Assembly: GCA_011390035.1 (NCBI GenBank)
Contig: JAABTE010000030.1
Location: 1 to 14,494 of the forward strand
DNA: 14,494 nt
Direction of reading: 5' to 3'
From: Desulfobacteraceae bacterium
Lineage (GTDB): Bacteria; Desulfobacterota; Desulfobacteria; Desulfobacterales; JAABSP01
The position numbers and the translations under genes were made by a program. This document shows, in pieces, positions 1 through 14,398 of this stretch; within the stretch, counting starts at the first letter, position 1; every line of letters starts with the position of its first letter. The notes under the pieces were generated by a model that had not been told where the DNA came from, made no database searches, and saw only the letters and a program-made list of their open reading frames with translations.

Positions 1-1175
<1,175 letters not shown>

Positions 1176-1220
1176 ATTTTCCTCCCTCAAATAATCGCGG
1201 CAACGCCTCTGGGCGTCTAT

Positions 1221-1691
1221 CTACCATCTGAAATGTGCAAAGGCCTTGTTGGCCTCGGCCATCTTGTGCGTGTCTTCTCGTTTTTTAACGGCGGCGCCCC
1301 GATTGTTCATGGCATCGAGCAGTTCGCCGGCCAGTTTCCGGGCCATCCCCTTTTCCGTGCGCTTCCTGGCGAAGTTGATCAGCCAGCGGATCGCCAGCGC
1401 CGTGCGCCGGGATGAGCGAATATCGGTGGGCACCTGGTAGGTGGATCCGCCGACGCGCCTGGACTTGACCTCGACCATAGGCCTCACGTTATCCATGGCC
1501 TGTTCAAACATCTTCAGCGGCGAATCTCCGACCTTGTCCTCCATGATCTTGAAGGCGTCGTACATGATCGACTCGGCCGTGTTCTTCTTGCCGTCTCTCA
1601 TGATGGATCGGATAAACTTGGCCACCAGCCTGCTGTCATACTGCGGGTCCGGGATAATGGGCCGTTCCGGCACTTCTCTTCTTCTTGGCAT
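1221..1691 (-). CDS. rpsG: 30S ribosomal protein S7
   Basis: S7 is the primary assembly protein of the 30S head, binds the 3' major domain of 16S rRNA and lines the exit site. The product is 156 residues, the family length. It begins M-P-R-R-R and carries the conserved segments P-D-P-Q-Y-D-S, V-G-G-S-T-Y-Q-V-P and the C-terminal K-A-F-A-H-F-R-W. The ATG start (1689-1691) gives the standard N-terminus, although the ribosome binding site is weak (only a GGTG-like stretch upstream). It follows rpsL by 58 nt and precedes tuf by 45 nt, as in str operons. S7 acts as translational repressor of the str mRNA in Escherichia coli, but I could not identify a binding site here. Confidence 0.98.
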   Translation of the reverse strand: MPRRREVPERPIIPDPQYDSRLVAKFIRSIMRDGKKNTAESIMYDAFKIMEDKVGDSPLKMFEQAMDNVRPMVEVKSRRVGGSTYQVPTDIRSSRRTALAIRWLINFARKRTEKGMARKLAGELLDAMNNRGAAVKKREDTHKMAEANKAFAHFRW

Positions 1692-1749
1692 ATGTCACAC
1701 CGTCTTATCTTTTATCCGTTCTGGAGCGTCGGTTGATATTGGAAGGGGA

Positions 1750-2121
1750 TCACTTGGGCTTCTTGGCGCCGTACTTCGACCGACCCTTTTTCCGGTCGGA
1801 GACGCCCAGGGTGTCCAGCGTGCCCCGGACGATATGATAGCGGACGCCGGGAAGGTCCTTAACGCGGCCGCCTCGCACCAGCACCACCGAGTGCTCCTGG
1901 AGGTTATGCCCGATACCCGGAATATAGGCTGTGACCTCGATGCCGGTGGTCAGGCGCACGCGCGCCACCTTCCGGAGGGCCGAGTTCGGCTTCTTCGGCG
2001 TCGAGGTGTAAACACGGGTGCAGACCCCACGCTTCTGGGGAGCGCCCTTCAATGCGGGCGTATTGCTCTTTTGAGCCACCCGCTTTCTACCCTTCCTGAC
2101 TAACTGGTTGATTGTCGGCAT
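1750..2121 (-). CDS. rpsL: 30S ribosomal protein S12
   Basis: S12 lies at the decoding centre of the 30S subunit and controls translational accuracy. The start is placed at ATG 2119-2121, giving M-P-T-I-N-Q-L-V-R and 123 residues. An in-frame GTG two codons upstream (2125-2127) is part of the Shine-Dalgarno GAGGTG itself and is therefore unlikely to be the start. The decoding loop P-K-K-P-N-S-A-L-R-K and the loop G-G-R-V-K-D-L-P-G-V-R are intact, so the lysines whose substitution gives streptomycin resistance are wild type. A basic tail ends in G-A-K-K-P-K. It lies 107 nt downstream of rpoC behind its own likely promoter, and is followed by rpsG. Confidence 0.98.
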   Translation of the reverse strand: MPTINQLVRKGRKRVAQKSNTPALKGAPQKRGVCTRVYTSTPKKPNSALRKVARVRLTTGIEVTAYIPGIGHNLQEHSVVLVRGGRVKDLPGVRYHIVRGTLDTLGVSDRKKGRSKYGAKKPK

Positions 2122-2168
2122 ATCCACCTCATGTTATCAAAATTCGCGGGCATATCCCAGCGTGTTTC

Positions 2169-2186
2169 TACAAAACCCTTTTTGTA
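2169..2186. repeat. AT-rich inverted repeat overlapping the rpsL promoter -10
   Basis: Seven-base arms (plus strand 2169-2175 tacaaaa and 2180-2186 ttttgta) flank a 4-base centre. The dyad covers the proposed -10 region and start site of the rpsL promoter. It could be a weak operator or chance in AT-rich promoter DNA. No protein can be assigned. Confidence 0.35.
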
Positions 2187-2209
2187 TATAATCTTTCATC
2201 CGTTGTCAA
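2181..2209 (-). promoter_or_regulatory. Sigma-70-type promoter for rpsL-rpsG-tuf
   Basis: On the minus strand a perfect -35 box TTGACA (plus 2204-2209) is followed by -10 candidates TACAAA (2181-2186, 17-nt spacer) and TATACA (2183-2188, 15-nt spacer). The site lies in the 107-nt rpoC-rpsL gap, about 60 nt upstream of the rpsL start, in locally AT-rich DNA that contrasts with the GC-rich genes. It would let the str genes be transcribed independently of rpoBC. The assignment rests on sequence match only. Confidence 0.65.
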
Positions 2210-2228
2210 GGAAATATTGATGTAAAAA

Positions 2229-6311
<4,083 letters not shown>

Positions 6312-6319
6312 TATCTCTT

Positions 6320-6325
6320 CTCCTT
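6320..6325 (-). promoter_or_regulatory. Ribosome binding site fixing the TTG start of rpoC
   Basis: AAGGAG on the minus strand lies 8 nt before the TTG codon at 6309-6311, inside the 21-nt rpoB-rpoC gap. It supports a non-ATG start for rpoC. Confidence 0.8.
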
Positions 6326-6332
6326 TTCGCCT

Positions 6333-10487
<4,155 letters not shown>

Positions 10488-10514
10488 TTTCTCTCCAAGG
10501 ATTGGTGTTTGGGT

Positions 10515-10560
10515 AAAAATTCGGTGACGGAAAACCGGCTCTCGCCGATCTTCCGTCACC
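10515..10560 (-). terminator. rplL-rpoB intergenic hairpin (attenuator or RNase III site)
   Basis: The transcript can fold into an uninterrupted 17-bp stem. Ten Watson-Crick pairs (GGUGACGGAA with UUCCGUCACC) are followed by G-U, A-U and U-G pairs, then CGGC-GAGA-GCCG with a GNRA-type tetraloop. The arms are at 10544-10560 and 10523-10539. Three bases later comes U5 (plus-strand A5 at 10515-10519). The stem begins 38 nt after the rplL stop and ends before the rpoB ribosome binding site. E. coli has a partial terminator and an RNase III site at this position, so a role in lowering or processing rpoBC mRNA is the likely analogue. The displaced, short U tract argues for partial rather than full termination. 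Confidence 0.75.
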
Positions 10561-10598
10561 CGGTCAGTCACCTCAGTGTACCGATCCTTACTTTCAAA

Positions 10599-10985
10599 TT
10601 ATTTCAACTCCACGGTGGCGCCGGCTTCCTCGAGCTGAGCCTTGATCTTCTCGGCATCTTCCTTGGCGATGCCTTCCTTCACCGGCTGCGGGGCGCCGTC
10701 CACCAGGGTTTTGGCCTCCTTGAGGCCAAGGCCGGTGATGGCCCGCACTTCCTTGATCACCTGAATCTTCTTGTCTCCGGAGCCGATCAGGATCACGTCG
10801 AATTCGGTCTGCTCCTCAACCGCGGCCGCCTCGCCGCCGGCGGCTGGGCCGGCCGCCATCATGGCCATGGGCGCCGCGGCGGAAACGCCGAACTTATCTT
10901 CCAGTTCCTTGATCAGCTCGGACAGTTCCAGAACGGTCATGTTCGAGATAAAGGAGATGACATCCTCTTTGGTGATATCCGCCAT
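10599..10985 (-). CDS. rplL: 50S ribosomal protein L7/L12
   Basis: L7/L12 forms the flexible multi-copy stalk that recruits and activates translation GTPases. The 128-residue product has the expected parts: an N-terminal helical dimerisation domain (about 1-33), an Ala/Gly/Pro/Met-rich hinge (about 36-56), and a C-terminal globular domain with K-K-I-Q-V-I-K-E-V-R-A-I-T-G-L-G-L-K-E-A-K, the factor-binding surface. ATG at 10983-10985 is preceded by GGAGG with 6 nt spacing, which suits the high output this protein needs. It lies 79 nt after rplJ. The spacer starts with a small 6-bp hairpin at 11052-11067 that overlaps the rplJ stop codon. The rplL-rpoB hairpin follows. Confidence 0.98.
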   Translation of the reverse strand: MADITKEDVISFISNMTVLELSELIKELEDKFGVSAAAPMAMMAAGPAAGGEAAAVEEQTEFDVILIGSGDKKIQVIKEVRAITGLGLKEAKTLVDGAPQPVKEGIAKEDAEKIKAQLEEAGATVELK

Positions 10986-11064
10986 TTCTATCCTCCGAAT
11001 GCTTCGAAAACCATTAAATTAAGTATGAAAAATCCAAACGCAAGCCACCGTTGACGGTATTCCG

Positions 11065-11586
11065 TCAGGCGGCCTCCTTCTGGTCCCGAATGGCCGTCAG
11101 CACATTGAGCATGCCCCTTGGAACGCCCGCCAGCACGCGGACAAAGCCGCCTGGCACGCCGCTCATGGCGCCCAGCAACTGGCCGAGCAGCACCTCGCGG
11201 GACGGCAGTGAAGACAGCGCCTTGATTCCGGCGAGGTCGAGAATCTTTCCGCTCATCGCGCCGATCTTGATCTCGAGCTTGTCATTATCCTTGGCAAAGT
11301 CGGTCAACACCTTGGCCGGCGCCACGGGGTCCTGATAGCTCAGCGCTACGGCCGACGGCCCCTTGAAATGGGGCGCGAGAACCTCAACGTCCGTATCTTT
11401 GGCCGCCCGAACCAGCAGCGTGTTCTTGACGACCCTGTACTCGATGTCGGCATCCTTCAGCTTCCGCCGCAGCTCGTTGATCCGGTCAACATTGAGCCCC
11501 TTGTAGTCGGTTACAATGACGACCTTGGAACGCTCGAACTTCTCGCGCAGCGAATCGACGATCGCTTTTTTGTCCTCTAATTTCAA
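11065..11586 (-). CDS. rplJ: 50S ribosomal protein L10
   Basis: L10 anchors the L7/L12 dimers to 23S rRNA at the stalk base and is the autoregulator of rplJL through its leader. The start is TTG at 11584-11586, giving M-K-L-E-D-K-K-A-I-V and 173 residues, the family length. It sits 5 nt after a near-perfect Shine-Dalgarno AAGGAGGTG. A longer in-frame reading to 11652 would translate through the ribosome binding site and leader and is not believable. Conserved L10 features include V-T-D-Y-K-G-L-N-V-D, R-V-V-K-N-T-L-L, a G-P-S-A-V-A-L segment and the C-terminal Ala-rich helix that binds L12 dimers. A 288-nt leader region separates it from rplA. Confidence 0.97.
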   Translation of the reverse strand: MKLEDKKAIVDSLREKFERSKVVIVTDYKGLNVDRINELRRKLKDADIEYRVVKNTLLVRAAKDTDVEVLAPHFKGPSAVALSYQDPVAPAKVLTDFAKDNDKLEIKIGAMSGKILDLAGIKALSSLPSREVLLGQLLGAMSGVPGGFVRVLAGVPRGMLNVLTAIRDQKEAA

Positions 11587-11591
11587 CGATA

Positions 11592-11600
11592 CACCTCCTT
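11592..11600 (-). promoter_or_regulatory. Ribosome binding site fixing the TTG start of rplJ
   Basis: AAGGAGGTG on the minus strand complements the 16S 3' end almost completely and ends 5 nt before TTG at 11584-11586. It decides the rplJ start against upstream in-frame codons and lies just after the leader hairpin and U tract. Confidence 0.85.
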
Positions 11601-11604
11601 TCTT

Positions 11605-11631
11605 AAAAAAATGTCCGTCTCGACCACGGGC
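11605..11631 (-). terminator. Terminator-like hairpin with U7 at the end of the L10 leader
   Basis: Arms at 11626-11631 and 11613-11618 pair as GCCCGU/ACGGAC with one C-A mismatch around a 7-nt loop. After one A comes a run of seven U (plus-strand A7 at 11605-11611), just upstream of the rplJ ribosome binding site. The layout fits a leader attenuator, or a structure that sequesters the binding site. The stem is weak, so this is tentative. Confidence 0.4.
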
Positions 11632-11650
11632 GGAGGCGTTGGCGGGAAAC

Positions 11651-11792
11651 ACAGTGAAGGAAACAGTCTCCTGTAGAAGGATTTTTCATCCTCAATATTT
11701 TCTTTCACTGTCTCGGTAGGCCGGGGCGGGGCCGGTTTCGATTCGGCCCCGCCGCCATCCGATTAAGCTCGCGCGCCTACGGTCTGCGACAG
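11651..11792 (-). promoter_or_regulatory. L10 ribosomal protein leader (rplJ leader RNA)
   Basis: On the minus strand the leader carries GCAGACCGUAGGC near 11787-11775, UUAAUC near 11766-11761, GCCUACCGAGACAG near 11721-11708 and ACAGGAGACUGUUUC further on, which I recognise as hallmarks of the L10 leader family. GUAGGC (11775-11780) pairs with GCCUAC (11716-11721). Enclosed is a perfect 10-bp GC hairpin (arms 11725-11734 and 11744-11753, 9-nt loop). A second long-range stem, ACAGUGAA/UUCACUGU (11704-11711 with 11651-11658), encloses a small AGGAU/AUCCU hairpin. In the known systems the L10-L12 complex binds this RNA and represses rplJL expression. Confidence 0.8.
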
Positions 11793-11855
11793 ATGCTTCA
11801 AAAAAACTTTAGTCGTGCCAGGGTTCGATGATGAGATGTCGGGATCGGTATAGGT

Positions 11856-11871
11856 AAAAGCTCTGGCTTTT
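11856..11871. repeat. Small hairpin just after the rplA stop
   Basis: Perfect 6-bp arms aaaagc (11856-11861) and gctttt (11866-11871) flank a 4-base loop, 4 nt downstream of the rplA stop codon. The A and U tracts give it the look of a weak intrinsic terminator, but only two of the pairs are G-C. It may reduce read-through from rplKA into rplJL, or have no function. Confidence 0.35.
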
Positions 11872-11874
11872 CCG

Positions 11875-12579
11875 CTACTTGCCCAGATCCTTCACGGTGG
11901 CCACGTCGATTTTGACGCCCGGCCCCATGGTGGTGGAAACGGCCATTCCCCTCAGGTAAACCCCTTTGCTGGTGGAGGGCCTGAGTCGGACGATCATATC
12001 GAGAAAAGCCGCCAGGTTCTGAATCAGCTTTTCCGGACCGAAGGACACCTTGCCCATGGGGGCATGCACGATGCCCGCCTTTTCAACCCGAAAATCGATC
12101 TTGCCGGCCTTGAGTTCGGAAACGGCTCGGGCCAGATCGAAGGTAACGGTGCCCGTCTTGGCGTTGGGCATCAGCCCCCGGGGGCCCAGGATCTTTCCGA
12201 TCTTACCGACGGAACCCATCATATCGGGCGTGGCCACGGCCTTGTCAAAATCGAGCCACCCCTCCTTGATCTTGCCAATGAGATCCTCGTTGCCCACATA
12301 GTCGGCACCCGCGTCCCGAGCCTCCTGCTCCTTTTCGCCCTTGGCAAAGACCAGCACCCGCACATCCTTGCCGATGCCGTTGGGGAGTACCACCGTGCCC
12401 CGGACCATCTGATCGGCATGACGCGGGTCCACGCCCAGGCGGACGGAGACGTCAAAGGTTTCGTCAAACTTGGCGTAGGATGACGCCACCGCCAGTTTCA
12501 CGGCCTCGGTGAATTCATAGCGCTGACCGGGGCTGACACTTTTTCTAGATTCCAGATATTTTTTTCCGCGCTTCGCCAT
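11875..12579 (-). CDS. rplA: 50S ribosomal protein L1
   Basis: L1 forms the mobile stalk beside the ribosomal exit site, binds 23S rRNA, and in many bacteria represses its own rplKA mRNA. The start is ATG 12577-12579 (M-A-K-R-G-K-K-Y), giving 234 residues, the usual length, with GGGAG 5 nt upstream. An in-frame extension to 12678 overlaps rplK and reads as non-L1 residues, so it is rejected. The L1 signature G-K-I-L-G-P-R-G-L-M-P-N-A-K-T-G-T-V lies around residues 128-145 with M137. The RNA-binding C-terminal segment with S-T-S-K-G-V-Y-L is present. It follows rplK by 25 nt and is followed by the 288-nt leader region of rplJ. Confidence 0.98.
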   Translation of the reverse strand: MAKRGKKYLESRKSVSPGQRYEFTEAVKLAVASSYAKFDETFDVSVRLGVDPRHADQMVRGTVVLPNGIGKDVRVLVFAKGEKEQEARDAGADYVGNEDLIGKIKEGWLDFDKAVATPDMMGSVGKIGKILGPRGLMPNAKTGTVTFDLARAVSELKAGKIDFRVEKAGIVHAPMGKVSFGPEKLIQNLAAFLDMIVRLRPSTSKGVYLRGMAVSTTMGPGVKIDVATVKDLGK

Positions 12580-12604
12580 TTTATCTCCCTGCTTCCCTTT
12601 CCTT

Positions 12605-13027
12605 TCAGACCACCTCGATGCCCATGCTCCTCGCGGTTCCCTCCACGATCTTGCAGGCCGCGTCCAGGTCATAGGCATTCAAGTCCACCATCTTCTGCTT
12701 GGCGATGTCCGCAACCTGATCGCGGGTCACCTTGGCCACCTTCTGTTTTTTGGGATCGGCAGAGCCCTTGGCCAGGCCAGCCGCCTTTTTCAGAAGAACC
12801 GACGCCGGTGGGGTTTTGGTGATGAAGGTGAACGACCGGTCCTGATAGACCGTGATCACCGCCGGGATGATCATCCCCTCATCGTTGGCGGTGCGGGCGT
12901 TGAACGCCTTGCAGAAGTCCATGATATTGACGCCGTGCTGCCCGAGGGCGGGACCGATCGGAGGAGAGGGATTCGCCTTGCCGGCCATCACCTGCAGCTT
13001 GATTTGCGCAACAACCTTTTTTGCCAT
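12605..13027 (-). CDS. rplK: 50S ribosomal protein L11
   Basis: L11 binds 23S rRNA in the GTPase-associated centre and takes part in factor turnover and RelA activation. The 140-residue product starts M-A-K-K-V-V-A-Q-I-K-L-Q. It has the proline-rich N-domain P-S-P-P-I-G-P-A-L-G-Q-H-G-V-N-I-M-D-F-C-K, where thiostrepton acts, and the RNA-binding C-domain ending in C-K-I-V-E-G-T-A-R-S-M-G-I-E-V. ATG at 13025-13027 follows AGGAG by 8 nt. The 57-nt gap to nusG contains a GGCC...GGCC mini-dyad and a GGCCGAUGG stretch. Whether this forms an L1 operator is uncertain. It is co-transcribed with rplA. Confidence 0.98.
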   Translation of the reverse strand: MAKKVVAQIKLQVMAGKANPSPPIGPALGQHGVNIMDFCKAFNARTANDEGMIIPAVITVYQDRSFTFITKTPPASVLLKKAAGLAKGSADPKKQKVAKVTRDQVADIAKQKMVDLNAYDLDAACKIVEGTARSMGIEVV

Positions 13028-13084
13028 TTCACATGCTCCTGGGTATCTTGAAATCCATCGGCCGGAATTAAACGGCCCGCCGGA

Positions 13085-13609
13085 TCACATCTTTGTCACC
13101 TGAACGAATTCCAGCTCCACGGGCGTCGAGCGGCCGAAAATGCTCACCAGCACCTTGATCTTGCCCTTTTCGGAATTGACTTCCTCCACCGTGCCGTTGA
13201 AGTTCGTGAAGGGGCCGTCTATGACGCGCACCTCGTCTCCGGGCTCGAAATAGTATTTCGGCTTGGGCTTCTCGGCCCGCATGCGCTCCAGTATCTGGGC
13301 GGCCTCGGTCTCGGAAATCGGCGTCGGCTTTTCCCTTCCGCCAAGAAAGCCGCTGACCTTGTCCGTGCTGTTGACCACATGCCAGGTCCCCTCGTCCAGC
13401 TCCATCCGGATCAGGATATAACCGGGATAGAACTTTCGCTGAGACGTCTTGCGCTTGCCCTTGACCAGCTCCACCACCTGCTCGGTGGGCACCACGATTT
13501 CCCCGAACTTTTCCGGTCGCGGAAAGGAGGCGATGCGTTCCTCGAGGGTCGCCTTGACCTTCTCTTCAAACCCCGAGTAAACGTGTACGATGTACCAGTT
13601 CAGCGCCAC
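13085..13609 (-). CDS. nusG: Transcription termination/antitermination factor NusG
   Basis: NusG binds RNA polymerase and couples it to Rho or to the ribosome. The 174-residue product has an N-terminal NGN domain (W-Y-I-V-H-V-Y-S-G-F-E-E-K-V, later F-Y-P-G-Y-I-L-I-R-M and V-V-N-S-T-D-K-V-S-G-F-L-G). A charged linker is followed by a C-terminal KOW domain (F-E-P-G-D-E-V-R-V-I-D-G-P-F-T-N-F-N-G-T-V, about residues 121-174). The start is GTG at 13607-13609, 6 nt after GGAGGT and 16 nt after the secE stop, so the pair is co-transcribed. The length is close to the E. coli protein (181), with no inserted domain. It lies 57 nt upstream of rplK. Confidence 0.98.
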   Translation of the reverse strand: MALNWYIVHVYSGFEEKVKATLEERIASFPRPEKFGEIVVPTEQVVELVKGKRKTSQRKFYPGYILIRMELDEGTWHVVNSTDKVSGFLGGREKPTPISETEAAQILERMRAEKPKPKYYFEPGDEVRVIDGPFTNFNGTVEEVNSEKGKIKVLVSIFGRSTPVELEFVQVTKM

Positions 13610-13625
13610 GCGCTTACCTCCAGAC

Positions 13626-13967
13626 TTATTGCAGAACCACGCGCACCAGCGCAGATAGCCCCATATCGACCATTCCTAAAAAGACCGATATGATCATCAC
13701 CAGGATGATCACTACCGCGGTGGACCCTATGGTCTGCTTGCGGGAAGGCCAGGTGACCTTTTTCAGCTCTGCCCGGACCTCCCTGAGAAACTGAATGCTT
13801 TTGGTCAGCCAATTTTCCTTGCCGGGGGCTTTCGGCGCCGCGGCCGGCTTGCGCTGAAGCGCAGCCGCCCTTACAGGCGCGGGGGCGTCCGGCGCATCAA
13901 CATCCGACTCGCCTTCGGACTTGCGCTTCTTTTTGACCGTGGTCTTTTTTTTCAGTATCCTTCCCAT
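13626..13967 (-). CDS. secE: Preprotein translocase subunit SecE
   Basis: SecE clamps SecY in the inner-membrane SecYEG channel. The 113-residue protein is of the short, single-span type. It has a basic N-terminus (K-K-K and K-K-K-R-K), an Ala/Pro-rich charged linker (about 20-50), the amphipathic helix with the conserved F-L-R-E-V-R-A-E-L-K-K-V-T-W-P-S-R-K-Q-T (about 60-79), and one hydrophobic segment (V-V-I-I-L-V-M-I-I-S-V-F-L-G, about 85-105). ATG at 13965-13967 is preceded by GGGAG with 4 nt spacing. It lies 121 nt after the tRNA-Trp gene and 16 nt before nusG, the standard arrangement. The long basic, Ala/Pro-rich N-terminal extension is variable in this family. Confidence 0.96.
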   Translation of the reverse strand: MGRILKKKTTVKKKRKSEGESDVDAPDAPAPVRAAALQRKPAAAPKAPGKENWLTKSIQFLREVRAELKKVTWPSRKQTIGSTAVVIILVMIISVFLGMVDMGLSALVRVVLQ

Positions 13968-14088
13968 GTCACTCCCAAAAATATCGAAAGCCCAAAGTCC
14001 GCGAAAACCGGCTCGGACGTCCGGTCCGCTCTCCCTTGAGCTTCAAACGCGCTGATGCCGTAAAAGCTCCGCACCTTTTCGAGCGGTT

Positions 14089-14164
14089 TGGCAGGCCAGG
14101 AGGGACTCGAACCCCCAACATTCGGTTTTGGAGACCGACGCTCTACCATTAGAGCTACTGGCCT
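14089..14164 (-). tRNA. trnW: tRNA-Trp (anticodon CCA)
   Basis: A complete 76-nt cloverleaf can be drawn. It has the acceptor AGGCCAG/CTGGCCT, D-stem GCTC/GAGC, anticodon stem TCGGT/ACCGA with loop CTCCAAA (anticodon CCA at loop positions 3-5), 5-nt variable loop, T-stem GGGGG/CCCTC with loop TTCGAGT, discriminator G and an encoded 3' CCA (14089-14091). G73 and the CCA anticodon are the main tryptophan identity elements. It sits between rpmG and secE, where tRNA-Trp is commonly found, and must be cut out of the shared transcript. Confidence 0.98.
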
Positions 14165-14180
14165 GCATCAACCCGCCGCC

Positions 14181-14202
14181 GCCCGCCCCGCTGGGGGCGG
14201 GC
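14181..14202. repeat. GC-rich hairpin between rpmG and tRNA-Trp
   Basis: Nine perfect base pairs (gcccgcccc at 14181-14189 and ggggcgggc at 14194-14202) flank a 4-base loop, 16 nt upstream of the tRNA 5' end. No U tract follows on the minus strand, so it is not a standard terminator. It could protect the rpmG 3' end or direct processing of the tRNA precursor. Confidence 0.6.
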
Positions 14203-14207
14203 AAGCC

Positions 14208-14221
14208 GTCGGAGAACCGAC
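14208..14221. repeat. Second small hairpin after rpmG
   Basis: Five-base arms gtcgg (14208-14212) and ccgac (14217-14221) flank a 4-base loop, next to the stronger hairpin at 14181-14202 and just after the double stop of rpmG. It is short, and its function is unknown. Confidence 0.4.
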
Positions 14222-14230
14222 AATCGCTTA

Positions 14231-14380
14231 TTACTTGGTTTCCTTATGAAGCGTATGGCTTCGACAGAATCGACAAAATTTCTTTAACTCCAGCTTGTCC
14301 GGAGTCGTCCGCTTGTTCTTCGTCGTCGTATAGTTCCGCTGCTTGCACTGGGTGCATGTCAGGGTAATGATCACTCTCAC
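14231..14380 (-). CDS. rpmG: 50S ribosomal protein L33
   Basis: L33 is a small zinc-ribbon protein of the large subunit near the exit-site tRNA. This 49-codon frame starts M-R-V-I-I-T-L-T-C-T-Q-C-K and ends L-H-K-E-T-K, followed by tandem TAA stops (14231-14233 and 14228-14230). Four cysteines, C9-x-x-C12 and C36-x-x-C39, make it a zinc-binding (C+) type L33. The start is GTG at 14378-14380, with AAAGGAG 7 nt upstream. A second in-frame GTG lies two codons later but is worse placed. It begins 18 nt after the tuf stop and precedes tRNA-Trp, the usual tuf-rpmG-trnW-secE order. Confidence 0.97.
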   Translation of the reverse strand: MRVIITLTCTQCKQRNYTTTKNKRTTPDKLELKKFCRFCRSHTLHKETK

Positions 14381-14398
14381 GGATACGCTCCTTTGCCC

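Noticed and set aside
10488..10571. A longer N-terminus for rpoB starting at 10571
   Set aside because: It would translate through the rplL-rpoB hairpin and lacks family similarity. The ATG at 10485-10487 has a good Shine-Dalgarno and the expected N-terminus.
11000..11045. A promoter in the AT-rich rplJ-rplL spacer
   Set aside because: TTGCGT followed by TAATTT at 16 nt is too poor a match, and AT-rich spacers yield such pairs by chance.
11800..11822. A sigma-54 promoter (TGGCAC motif) upstream of the L10 leader
   Set aside because: The second half (TTGCW at the right spacing) is absent; TGGCAC alone is a chance match. No convincing sigma-70 promoter was found there either.
12580..12678. 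A longer N-terminus for rplA starting at 12678
   Set aside because: It overlaps rplK in another frame and does not resemble L1. The ATG at 12577-12579 gives the standard 234-residue protein.
14014..14023. Palindrome cggacgtccg upstream of secE as an operator
   Set aside because: A 10-bp palindrome is short in GC-rich DNA, and no promoter elements are positioned around it.
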